A DNA stretch of 64,000 bases, taken from Sinelater perroti. Its lineage: Eukaryota > Arthropoda > Insecta > Coleoptera > Elateridae. The notes beneath the pieces were generated by a model. The model made no database searches. It was not told where the DNA came from and saw only the letters and a list, made by a program, of their open reading frames with translations. A program made the translations under genes and the position numbers. Of this stretch, positions 42,701 through 53,799 are shown piece by piece (the stretch's first letter is position 1; each line of letters opens with the position of its first letter). The stretch covers positions 3,682,001-3,746,000 of the forward strand of contig JARFIY010000299.1 in the NCBI GenBank assembly GCA_036346155.1, read 5' to 3'.

Positions 42701-45559
42701 AGCGATTAGGGGGATGTTAATGCAGAACCACGATTGTCAGCTCCACGGAGAGCACAATTGAATATTTAGCCACAGCCAGAGCACCAAGGCTAGGCCCCCA
42801 TTGCGGTACTCTTTGAGAACGTGGACCCCACTACGTTTCTGGATACATTTACCAACATCATGGTGGTCATTCAGAACGCCTCGAGGCGGTAGTGGTGCCG
42901 ATTTCCTGCAAGAATGGTATCACCACTATCCTTGGCATGTTCAAGACTCGCTGAGCACCTAAGTCATCTAAGCTTTCGCCATTCTGGAAGCGCTTGAAAG
43001 GGCATACGAACTTCCAACATCAGCTTCCCAAAAAAGAAATGTTAGGGGTTTAGACCCAGGTACCTTGTGAATGTCAGAGATGCCAACGGTGCACATGCCC
43101 GAACCTTTACGGTTTAGTATCCGTGCTCCTAGCAGATTATTATCTACATTTATAATACGTATGTCTATGCATTGTTCTACAGTTGCAGCTTGATTTTTCC
43201 GGGATCTATTGCTACACTATGTACAAAACCAATTAAATGATATTTTTTGTGTAACATCAGCAATCTACATTATAACAATAGAATGTATGTAAGCAGAACT
43301 CATTTTATTATACCCTTATTGGGGTAATATTAGGAGTTCATATTCCAATACAGGTAATTCATTTAGATTCAGCTGTATCATTCTGATATTGCAGCAGCAA
43401 TTTTTAGTAAAACCCAAGCCAAAACCAAGCAAATTATTGAAACAAAATAGTCGGCTGTCTATTTAAATAGAGAATAGCTCTCTTAAGCATACCTTGGTTG
43501 CTAAATTGCTACCTATAAGCTTTACATCTCATTTTAAAATGTATCTGTTCTACCAACGCAACCTAAAAATTAGTGGTGAAAGTGATGTAGAGCACCAAGC
43601 AATGCTTTTTTGACATTTCAATTGGAAAAAGTCCCAGTTTAACCAGGGAAACATTTTTATGCGGCTATAAGAAAATATGCTAGTTCCTACAGTATTTGTA
43701 AAAAGTAATCTTAAAGCAAAAAATTTGACCTGCATGATGCAAAATATCCTGAAAAGTTAAAAAAAAGTCGAATCATATCTGACCTGAATTGGAAGAATTT
43801 TATTACAAACGAGACATTTGCCAAGCTCCGCTCCTTGAGATCTTTAGAACTTCGTTTTGTTTATACTCGCTACATTTTTGTCAATACGAGTTTGGTTGAG
43901 CTTATCAGTTCAGAAACACTCTTTCTCGCATCGGAATTTGGCGGCTCCTCTAAATGTAACACAAATCTATAGAAGTCGAAGAGGATTACTTCGAAGCTTA
44001 GGTAAGTAGTCGATTTTCCATAAACTAAAATCACAATCTAGTAAAAGAGGCAGATAATTGAGTTGCGCACATGAATTTATAGTACCAAAGTTTTGCAGTA
44101 TGTGAGAAAAAGGCAAAAACCATAGGAATGTTAGCAGTTTTACCTTCCTTGACATAGAAGACATAGGTAAATTAGTAAAATCGACAGTAAAATTAATTTC
44201 ACTATATCCTTATACCTAGAAGAGACGCAAAGAATGTAGTGTCTCCTAAAAGTAAACTACATTTTACTAAATACGAATTAGTAAAGAAAAGAGAAAATTG
44301 TTTGATTGATAGCAGTGTGATTTTTTCAATAAATTTTACACCTATTATAACGCACAGTTTATTCTGATTCAAAGAGAGGCAAGTTAAAATAAATATAATA
44401 GTCGTCTGTTCAAAATAATTTATTGAAAATGCAAATAAAGAAAACAACTCTCATGGTTAAACAGATAACAGCTTCATTTAAAGGTCAAATACTTGCATGT
44501 ATGACTAGTAGTTGAGATGTTAAAAGAGACAAAAATATTGAATGATGCGTAAACATAATGAAGGTAAGACTAACGTGGAGAATAAAGAATAGAGGCAGGA
44601 GAACAGCGATCTATGCACAGGGCACGAAATGTATCCGCCACAGTGATAATGCAAAATTGATAATGCAGATAAGGCACACCGATGGTTTCCAGTAATTTTC
44701 AGAATTATACGGTGCTGCAATAACCCCGCGATGACTAATTTTATTTAGTTATACAACAGAAATCAGCAATTTTGTTTCTGATCCTTCTTTCTTCCCGTGT
44801 TAATCGACTCTTGCTAAAGGTAACTTGGTTAAGACAATAACCGAGATTGGTAAAGACGCCTCTAAATCCAGTTTTCTATAGGTCACTTCCCATTAGGAAA
44901 TTCATATTTGGAACATGTAATTAAAGAAATTATCCAAACACTTTTGATCGACCTTCGTACGTTTGTGTTCCCAGCCCACATTAATCAACATCTTCCACTT
45001 TAAGCGGCGCCTTACACAACTCGATCTTAGTACGCCTACATTGTTTCGGGTGTTTATTTAGTCTCATATGAAATCCCCAAGTTCAGGGGATTGCGGTGCC
45101 AGATAAAGGGCACGGCGCAAATCCTTTGGCTTAGCAGTAGCTTAAATCACTGTTATCTAAACAGTCGTAACTAATTCTGACATTCTCAGCTGCACGTTGG
45201 ACTATTTAGATCTATTCGATTATTCTGGCCGGAGTTTATGTATCCTGGCATATGTAATTAATTATAGCAGAATTATCTGAAAATTTCTGTTTTCTTTTAC
45301 GTTATTCTTCATCAAAAGCAAATTTGTTGGAAATGCTGTGTATTGCTTTTATTGTGTTAAGCAGCTGATTTTAAATATAAAGTACAGATTAAGCCATGTT
45401 AATGGTCATATACAAGGCCTTCATTATGTCACGCAAAAGAGTTTTTTATTGATATGATCAAACTTTTCAGCCAATTTTATGTTTGACGTTAGTTGTGGCT
45501 AGGTCAACGTTTGAAGAATTACAACCCTCACAATTTACCACATTAGAAGCTACAACAGC
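42701..45559. other. No gene recognised; possible ORF1 remainder at the left
   Basis: 42,701-43,130 is moderately GC-rich and may continue the ORF1 relic (out-of-frame RYLVNVRDANGAHARTFTV near 43,060). From 43,130 to 45,559 only AT-rich DNA and short chance frames are seen. Confidence 0.4.
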
Positions 45560-47425
45560 CAAAATAACATTCAATGACAAAAGCTTACTCACAATTTTTG
45601 TTTTCCGAAACAGATATTCGCACACTCTTGCCTAATGAACTAACCATACTAATAGGAGACTTGAATTATATTGAATAACCAGAACGAAAAACGACTCCTA
45701 AATTGCACCACGCAGCTAGGCATTCAATTTGCCGTTCCTAGCGAGCTAACTTACTACCCTTATCAAAAAAATCGACAACCAGATGTTATTGATATTTTGT
45801 TGCAAACAAATTTAATCGCCAAATAAATCGAAATGTTTTTCACAAACTTGATTCAGACCAGCTCTCCGTATTGATCTCTTTCCTAAGCACACCTGCATAT
45901 TTATCTAGACGTCCAACGTTAATTACCGGTAAAATTGATTGGGATGAATTTTAAATACAGCTAGATAGCAAACTGGAACTACCCCCAGCACTGAATACTA
46001 AAGCAGACATAAACAATTTTACAGAAAACATCAAACTAGCAGTAAAACAGTCTACAACAAACCCAGCCAGAAGAAGTACTCTTACATATACACACACCTA
46101 CCATTACATATCCTCAATTTAATAAAAGAAAAACATAAAGCGCACCACGCTTAGATAAACAATCAAAATCCTCAAACAAAAACATTGCTTAACAAACTTA
46201 TTCACATATCAAATGGGAACTCGACAACTACAGAATCTCCAACTACAGAAAATATGTCAAAGAGCTGTAGGTCGAACATGCAGCACCAATAAAAAAAATG
46301 CAAGGTTTTCACATGTCACCTTAAAAAAACCTCTACTACTGGCTGCTTCAATAATTACAAAAAATTCCATGAAAATATGGAAAGCCACGTAACCTTAAGA
46401 ATTCCTCTATACAGTCTCAACTTCAATTATACGTCGCTTAAAGAAATACCACAGAAAACAAACAAACTTTCTATCAGAAAATTCCCTGGACATGATCTGA
46501 TACTAAACATAGTCCTAAAGAATTTTACAAATAGTTACAGGCCCATAAGCCTACTACCAACCATAGCCAAACTCTGCTAAAATCATACAGTCCAGATTCA
46601 ACCATGAACTAAAAGACAAAAATATTGTACCAGCATTCTAATTTTGATTTCAAGAAAACTGCTCAACCAATTCACCAGCTACTATGACTCACGCAAATCA
46701 TTGACAAGGCTACGAAAGCAAACTTCACACTGTAGTTGCTTTTTTGACATATCCAAAGTATGCGACAAAGTCATCCACAACTTTCTGTCTATCTAATAAA
46801 TATTATAGCATCATTCCTAACCAAAAGAACATTCGCCATAAAAATTAATTCAGCAATTTCAGATACTTTCTAAACTACTGCCGGCGTTTTACAAGGTTCT
46901 TTACTGGCTCCACTCCCTTTAACATTTATGTGAGCGATATACCACAACTGCCTAATTCAACCATTTTGATGTTTGCCGACGACACAGCTTTCATAGTGCA
47001 ACACAACGACATAAACTCTGCAGCGCAAAACCTTTAACTAATTATAAATCAAACCCTCGAGTGGTTTAACAGTTGGAGCATTGTGATCAGTTCACATAAA
47101 TGAGAAACATTTACGCTCCGAAGACTAGCTAGCCCCCGCCAAATAAAAATAAACGACAGCACATTGGAATGGAACCCTCCTGATTCTTCAGTAAAATTAT
47201 CTTGACAGGAAACTTACTTGGAGTCATCATATCAACAATAAATTAAACGAGTGCTACACCCGCCTTAGTATGTTCTAACCACTCATAAACCGTAAATCGA
47301 TCCTAAAAACTAAATTTGCGATTCTAATATACCAATAAATTCTAAGACCTATAATCACTTGTGGGTGCTACTAGCAAAACCAACTTAAACAATTTACAAG
47401 TGCTACAAAATAAAGTATTAAGGGG
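45560..47425 (+). mobile_element. Decayed Jockey-clade LINE, ORF2 from endonuclease to RT thumb
   Basis: Plus-strand traces in Jockey order: ILIGDLN (near 45,650, endonuclease catalytic block), QLGIQFAVPSELTYYPYQKN (near 45,720), LDSDQLSVLISFL (near 45,855), ITGKIDWDEF (near 45,925), a linker, YRPISLLPTIAKLC (near 46,535), SSFDI-type remains of motif A (near 46,740), LMFADDTAFIVQHNDINSAA (near 46,970, FADD box kept) and LQVLQNKVLRG (near 47,400). Dozens of stops and shifts make it one of the oldest Jockey copies here. It ends abruptly where the inverted Jockey element begins. Confidence 0.7.
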
Positions 47426-47454
47426 ATATTAGACGAAAAGAAAAAATACGATTC

Positions 47455-47862
47455 TTGAGATTTTTTTAAATTTGATATTTAGGTAGTTACACAGGTCATT
47501 GTATTCATCTTTATGTATGGTATGTCTAGGTGGGCAGTAAATTCCTGCTACTGTTAACGAATATCTGCTCGTTTTCATTTTAACTGCAGTCACCTGCATT
47601 TTTTCTGTGACATATTTCGGTTCTTCATAATGTTGTATATTTTTTTAATTATCACTGCACTTCCTCATTTAGCATCATTATCAGGATGTATTGCATGATA
47701 AATTCTATAGTCATTAAGCTTAGCAAAAGAGTATTTAGTGAAATGGGTCTCTGAGATGAGTGCTATATCTATATTTTCTGTCTCTAATACTAACTGGAGC
47801 TCCTGTAGGTGTTTAAGGAGTCCATTAGTGTTCCAAGTAAGGATTTTAATAAAATTGGTCAT
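47455..47862 (-). pseudogene. Jockey ORF2, endonuclease N-terminal part (inverted piece)
   Basis: ORF2 starts with an ATG at 47860-47862, overlapping the ORF1 stop TAA (47846-47848) by 17 bases. The first residues (MTNFIKILTWNTNGLLKHLQ) are the APE endonuclease N-terminus with the Asn-containing 'WNTNG' block. The catalytic Glu follows in ISETHFTKYSF. One frameshift lies near 47,665. Downstream, IYCPPRHTIHKDEYNDLCNY is readable. The protein would nick target DNA. It ends at the inversion breakpoint near 47,455. Confidence 0.75.
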
Positions 47863-49225
47863 TTGAATTAGTTTTAGGTGTAGCTCCCTTGGCGCTAAAT
47901 TCAAGTCTTTTCAGTCGTTCATCTAATGCGGTAATACTAGTTTCTTGTTTATCTAATTTGGCTAAGATAGTTTGGAGAGTTTGGTCTATATTGTTATTTT
48001 GCTGGTCATTCGTCTGCATAATTCGTTTTTTTGCCGTAACACTTTGATACGTTACGTCTTTACTAACTTTGTTAGGTACGGCAAGATTTCCTTTATTATC
48101 TTTTATCTGTTTTTCTTCTGTTATCTTGTTAAATGCATCAGGCGTTTTTACTCCATAGCTTTATTTTTAATTTTTTGTAACTCAATGGCTACTTTACACC
48201 CGCGATAATTTGCTGGGTGTTCTTCACCACAATGTATACATTTTGGTTTAGCTGTTTTCGGTTTAGGGCAATCTTTTGTGTGGTGTTTACCTGCACATTT
48301 GACGCATCTCGCTTCTTTATTACAATATCTTTGTATATGGTCATAAGCCTGACACTTCTTACATTGCGGTATTAATTTAGAAGTTTTATAGGGTTGGATC
48401 TCCACCTTACATTGCTGTATATGCTTAATAGCCTGAATCTTATTTAAGTCTTCGTTATGATCAAAGCTCAATATAGACATATCAAGAGGTTTTTTTGTTT
48501 TCCATTTTATTTTGTTGGCAGCATTTAAAGCTTTGGATCCTCTGTTTTGTAATTCTTCAATTATACTATCTGTTTTGACAGGAACATGGTAGATATTTGG
48601 CTATTACCTTGATTGGTCTTTTCCTTTTATCTTCATATGTATGCCATGAATATGTAGTTTTTTCTTTTAATATTCTTGTTACATTACGATAGGTATCATC
48701 ATTTACCGTATTGACTTTAATATTTACTTTATTAACTATTTTTGTATTAAATTTGTCTTTTTGTATTTGTTCCGTAAGGAGTTCTAGAAACTTATTGTAT
48801 TCTTTAACTTCTTCCACGATTATTGGAGGTGGGGGTTGTACCTTTTTAACTTTAGTTTTATCTTCATTTGTAAAGCATTGAGAAGTAGGCGGTGTAAAGG
48901 AGGTATCCATTTTTTCCTCTTATTTTGTCTACTTTTAGTCCTTATCCATTCAGTTTCCTTAGCTAGTTCTTCTTCGTCGGTGGAGTACTGTACTTGCTTG
49001 AGTGGAGTTGATTCTACTTTTGTAATAGTACTCACTTGTCCGCTTAATTGTATTACTTGTAATTCAAGTTTACTTATATTTGACTGCAATTGTGCGATCA
49101 TATTGTTTAATTGTATATTTACATTGTTAGTTTTCTGCCACTCTGTGTGAACGTTTAAAGTTTTCCTGAAACAATTCATTATTTTGTTGCATTAAAAATG
49201 CTTTATTTAATGTAGTCGGTTGCAT
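47846..49225 (-). pseudogene. Jockey ORF1 (gag-like RNA-binding protein), frameshifted
   Basis: Pieces in order: a start at ~49,225 (MQPTTLNKAFLMQQNN), a coiled-coil-like segment (48820-49179, IAQLQSNISKLELQVIQLSG), a Pro-rich stretch (VQPPPPIIVEEV) and a PRE_C2HC-type domain (48566-48910, NDDTYRNVTRILKEKTTYSW). Three zinc knuckles follow (48148-48480): CKKCQAYDHIQRYC, CVKCAGKHHTKDC and CIHCGEEHPANYRGC. A tail ends in TPKTNSNDQFY and TAA. All knuckle ligands are intact. About four frameshifts or stops break the frame. It is the best preserved ORF1 in the window. Confidence 0.8.
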
Positions 49226-49289
49226 TCCATTAGCATTTGCTGTAATATTTTGATATTTTAAGTTGCATTTTCTATTTAGATCCCGATAT

Positions 49290-51602
49290 CACGATCATGG
49301 CAAAAATTATTTATGAAGATAAATTTTAAGCCGGACCTGTATTTCAAGGCCTATAATTTAAACGACACGATAATAGGCCGACCCGAATCCAGAACAATTA
49401 CCACCAAGGGTAGGGAACTGCTAAAACCAACCAGCGAATATAGAGGCATATTTATATCTATGGGAAAGCCGACATACTGGCACTCGGACCCTAACAAGGT
49501 GCCTAACCTGATTGACTTCTTTATAGTCAAAAATATGTCACCCAACTTCATGCAGATAGATAAATGTCACGACTTATTATCTGATCATTCAGCTATAACT
49601 TTAACTTTGAGTGAAAATATAATACAGAAAGTAAATAATCCTACAGTAGTTAATAAATACACAGATTGGACAAGCTTTAAGCAAATATTTGACAACAAAA
49701 TAAAATTAGACGTGCTCCTTAGAAATGAAGAAGAATTGGATGATGAATTAAAAAAATTCAATAAAGATATCCAGACAAGCGCTTGGGAGTGCACCCAGAT
49801 ATTGAAAGACGACTAAGAGGCTGCTGTTAGCCGGAAGAAATCAAGAAACTAGTAACTGAAAAAAGAAAAGCAAGACGAAAGTGGTTTCAAACCAGAACCC
49901 GACAAGACAAAACTATATTAAATAATCTAACACAACAGCTGACAAGAGAAATTAAAGAGCTAAAAGAGGAATCTATTGCTAACTATTTGACTAACTTGAC
50001 CAATGATCGCAGTACAGATCATTCCTTATGGAAATCAACAAAAACACTAAAGAGACCTATTACGCAGATACCACCCATCAAAAAAGATAGAAGTTGGGCT
50101 AGGATCAATGAGCAAAAAGCGGAATGTTTTGCTGCTCATCTGGAGAGCATTTTCCAACCCTACGACCTGCAAGAAGAAGAAGTAATGGAAGAAACTATTC
50201 TATTGGATGAAGAAAATATAACATCGGTGACGACAGGAGAAGTTATTAAACAAATTAAAAACAACATAAACCCTAACAAGGCCTTAGGATACGACTTAAT
50301 CAAGGCGAAATCCTGAGGAAATTACCAAGGAAAGCGATCGTAAAGTTGACCCATCTAATTAATGCAGCAATTAGACTCAAATATGTACCCGCATTGTGGA
50401 AGGTAGCAGAAATAGTTATGGTACCAAAACCAGGTAAGCCTCCGCATATAGCTTCCTCCTATATACCGATATCATTATTACCGGTCATATCTAAATTATT
50501 CAAGAAATTGCTACTCAAGAGAATGCAGCTTATTATAAAGAGAAAGAAACTGATCCCAAACCACCAGTTTGGGTTCAGATGTGGGCATTCAACGGTGGAC
50601 CAGGTCCATAGAATTACTAATATCATAGAAAAAGCGCTAGAAAAAAAATTATGCTCTGCAGTCTTCTTGGATGTCGCGCAAGCCTTTGCTAAGGTGTGGC
50701 ACAAAGGCTTGCAGTGAAAATTAAAATCTATCCTACCTAAACAATATTCGGATACATTAAAATCCTATCTAACAAATAGATTCTATAGAATCAAGCAAGA
50801 GGACGACTATTCTGAACTCAAAGAAATTAAAGCTGGAGCACCGCAAGGCAGTGTCCTGGGCCCGGTACTCTACCTTCTATACACGAGTGATATCCCGGAA
50901 TCAGAAAATGACACTGTGGCAATTTTTGCGGATGATACTGCCATACTAACAGTGGGAGAAAATAACACAGAAACAACCAATAAACTTCAAAATGTCACCA
51001 ATAAGTTCCAGAAATGGACCAAGAAGTGTAAAATCAAACTTAACGAAGGTAAATCAGTGCACATAGATTTTACAAATAAAAGGATAGAACACGTACCAAT
51101 AAATATAAATGGACAAACGGCTCTGTATGCTAATACAGCAAAGTACCTCGGTTTCACGTTAGATACGAAACTTCGCTGGAAAGCGCATGTGAAGAAAAAA
51201 AAAGAAGAGCTAAACATCAAATATAAAAAAATGTACTGGCTTCTGGGAAGAAACTCAGCTCTGTCAATACACAATAAACTACTGTTGTATAAGCAAATCT
51301 TAAAACCTGTGTGTACATATGGATCACAACTTTGGGGTTGTACCGCAAAAACAAATATCAAGACTATACAAACGTTCCAAAACAAGGTTTTAAGAAATAT
51401 AGTTAATGCGCCTTGGTATATTAGGAATGAAGATCTCCATAGGGACCTTGGTGTAGAATATGTGGAAAAAGAGATCCAAAAATATGCAAGAAGCCATGAA
51501 GAACGACTTCTACAACATGGAAACATCGAGGCCATCCAGTTACTGGATAATGCAAATCAGCTAAGAAGACTCAAGAGGACTAAACCTCATGAGTTAGTGT
51601 AG
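49290..51602 (+). pseudogene. Jockey ORF2, endonuclease C-part and reverse transcriptase
   Basis: Endonuclease end: TTKGRELLKPTSEYRGIFIS, PNLIDFFIVKN and DLLSDHSAITLTL (49313-49816). Linker: 49987-50316. RT: YIPISLLPVISKLF and FGFRCGHSTVDQ (50346-50717), motif A VFLDVAQAFAKVW (first Asp kept, the later 'FD' reads FA), APQGSVLGPVLY (near 50,840), catalytic box FADD (50,926). Thumb: MYWLLGRNSALSIHNKLLLY, TYGSQLWG and NAPWYIRN (to 51,602). The last 228 codons are uninterrupted. Stops and shifts at ~49,815, 50,316 and 50,717 break the frame. Damage is lighter than in the neighbouring Jockey relics, so insertion was relatively recent. Confidence 0.8.
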
Positions 51603-51775
51603 TGCAGTAAATTGTTAGTGTTAAAGCAGAGAATTGTATTAAGCGCGTGAAAAAAGTGATTTAGAAGTTACACTTGACTAAGAAGACAGCAATGGGTGAC
51701 TGTAACTAAGATTTTTAGTAAAGTAGGATTAGAAATAAGTTACTTATTATTCTAAGACTAGATTGTAGCATTAAA

Positions 51776-51830
51776 TAATATAAAATAAAATAAATAAAAA
51801 ATAAATAAAATAAATACTTATAAAACTGTA
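51776..51830 (+). repeat. A-rich tail of the Jockey element
   Basis: Repeated AAATA/AAATAAA units follow the 3' UTR and probably derive from the 3' tail of the element's RNA. Confidence 0.55.
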
Positions 51831-52245
51831 GGTACTTGAAAACAATGTATTGAACTTAGAAATTTTTTTTTAAAATGCGAGTAATAACAAAATGGTGGAG
51901 TTATGGTTTATTATTGCTCAGCAGTTTCAAATCGGCGTGTCCTCTAGCACTTTGTAGCCTTTGATCTGGAAAAATAAACCGTGGAAATTTATTATAGAGA
52001 CATTTAGCTTCTATATGACATCGCCGAAATTTCAAAAAATGTAAAGAAAAAAAATGACTTGCATTTAAACCACAAAACTGCAATTTTTCATAATTTTTTG
52101 TGAATTAATTTTTTTTTAATTTATCAAAAAACAATTGGTCATCTAGAAGGAAATTATATTGTTTAAATGTGTGCAAAGTTGCACGCCAATTTGGAAAATG
52201 CTGTTTTGAGATAAACGCAATGTAAAAACTCTACCAACGAAAAAA
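51831..52245. other. AT-rich stretch, no gene recognised
   Basis: No recognisable feature. Confidence 0.5.
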
Positions 52246-52309
52246 ACTCGACTGATGGAGAAATTCGACGGACGGAGAAACTCGCCTGACTGAGAAATTC
52301 GCTTGACTG
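52246..52309 (+). repeat. 17-bp minisatellite, ~3.8 copies
   Basis: Units starting ACTCG or ATTCG and ending GAGAA occur at 52246, 52263, 52280 and 52297 with a steady 17-bp period and alternating first half. No known function. Confidence 0.7.
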
Positions 52310-53129
52310 TAGCTGCTGTAACGTATATTACCTATTCCTATTCTATATCTGCTTTCAAAACACGAACAAAAAAATAACAAAGGAAAGGTTCTATGCAGAG
52401 AGAGCGGAGAGGGCCCCTCACTCCGAATTTGGGCGTTGAGGCGCAGTATACATAGGGCTGTAACTTTTACAATTTTTCGAATTTCGCTTTGAAATTTTGA
52501 GAAAATATTCTTCGAATATGGTACTATCGATTAAAAAATATCACAAAAAATGGATTTTTAAAAGTTCTAATTGTCTATCCCCCCTTAAGAACTGCAGTAA
52601 ACGCCCCTTGCTTTGTTCAAAACACAAATCCACAATGATTTACAAATACTTTGAAGAACATATTCGAGTACTAATGAAAACTTTTATAACAGAGTGCGAC
52701 ACACGACTTAAATTCCAACTCCTTCAAGTCTTATGGATAAGCTCCAGTGAATCCGACAATGATTATCACAATAGATACAAAGCAATCATAAATGGGATGC
52801 CCTCATTCCAGTTAATCCAGCTACAACCATTCCTCTCACAACCCAACCATATATAGCAACTGGTTTGCTGGTCTGGTTTTAAAAGGAGAAAAAAATAGGT
52901 TAACACTGAATATGGCGTCAGCTAGGATCATTTATTTAACCGAAGAAAGAGTCTTCATTGTGACCGCTTTTTACGAGTGCGGGAAGCGTTAACTACCTTC
53001 AAGTCAAGTTTGACAAGCACACTACTCTGTCTGCCCTACAATAGCAAAGTAAAAAATTTGCTCTATAATTAAATGTTTATTTTACCATGTTATAATAGGC
53101 TGATAGGAAGGTTGAGAAGACAGAAAGTG
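52310..53129. other. Unrecognised region with a 119-codon open frame
   Basis: A plus-strand frame at 52497-52856 reads for example STMIYKYFEEHIRVLMKTF, then CDTRLKFQLLQVLWISSSES. Its composition is more protein-like than most AT-driven frames, but I do not recognise it and no second exon or domain is evident. The adjacent 52,380-52,470 stretch is GC-richer. It may be part of an unidentified DNA transposon. Confidence 0.35.
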
Positions 53130-53139
53130 TACTGGATGA

Positions 53140-53640
53140 TAATTTGTCAAGAACGAACAGATCAGTCACTGTGACTACTCTCGAAACTGTAGAACAAGAG
53201 CCCACAACTTCGATCTCTATAGGCGCAGCTTAACTCGGTGTAAGTGTGGGCTCTATGCACACCATCCTCACCATGAAATTGAATCCGTATAAGATTCAAT
53301 TGCAAACGCCTCTAACCGAGGTCAATATTGGAAAAGATGAACGTTTGCAAGTGTAATCACACTTCAGGCCTTGTTTTTAAATATATGGCTATGTCAACAA
53401 ACAAAATTACTGACATTGGGGTACGGAAAACCCATATTTGACCGAAGTCAATGATTGCACCTAAAAAAAGTTGGAAATTGTTGGCCCACTGTCTTCCACA
53501 AAATATGTGTATGAAGAAGTTTATCGCACAGAAGTTGTCGAGAAATTCATTTCTCTTGTGAGAGACAAAAGACAAGTTAGCCAATACTGATTTCAGCAAG
53601 ATGGAGCCACCGCCCATCGATCTCAGGGCATCTCTGATTC
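53140..53640 (+). pseudogene. IS630-like transposase relic
   Basis: The plus strand reads VVTTLETVEQEPTTSISIGA then LGVSVGSMHTILTMKL (53,170-53,290, second HTH), VNKQNY.HWGTENP (near 53,400), VEKFISLVRDKRQVSQY (near 53,545) and FQQDGATAHRS with the second catalytic Asp (near 53,590). This is the DUF4817/DDE_3 transposase layout also seen at 25,471-26,340. The first and third catalytic blocks are missing. The minus-strand frame at 53357-53617 is antisense and not real. Confidence 0.65.
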
Positions 53641-53799
53641 GTCCATCATTTATATAGTATCTTCGGCCTAAAACTGAATATCTCTAAGACCAAAATTAGC
53701 AGAATGTGCACACTAATAAGAAATTTGTAGAATACGCTAATCACTAATTATATAGGCAGAATTCATAATAGCAGGAAAATGTAAGCGTTATTATAAATA
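53641..53799. other. Possible LINE RT scrap
   Basis: LKLNISKTKISRMCT (near 53,670) resembles the block after the YADD box of RTE-like reverse transcriptases. The piece is too short for a firm call. Confidence 0.3.

Larger units (their letters stand above)
47455..51805 (+). mobile_element. Almost complete Jockey-clade element with inverted 5' half (twin priming)
   Basis: Minus strand, 49,280 down to ~47,455: ORF1 followed by the first part of the endonuclease. Plus strand, ~49,281 to 51,805: the rest of the endonuclease, the RT and the 3' UTR. The minus part stops at DLCNYLNIKF and the plus part starts at the next endonuclease residues (a DKF-like junction, then TTKGREL). Together they add up to one element with little missing. 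The element's 5' end lies against its middle, the structure produced when a second primer is extended on the same RNA during insertion. A-rich tail repeats lie at ~51,776-51,830. I could not identify a target-site duplication. Confidence 0.7.

Noticed and set aside
45560..52000. The inverted Jockey element as a clean insertion into the decayed Jockey copy at 45.6-47.4 kb
   Set aside because: The remaining C-terminus of the older copy does not reappear after 51,830, so simple nesting is not supported.
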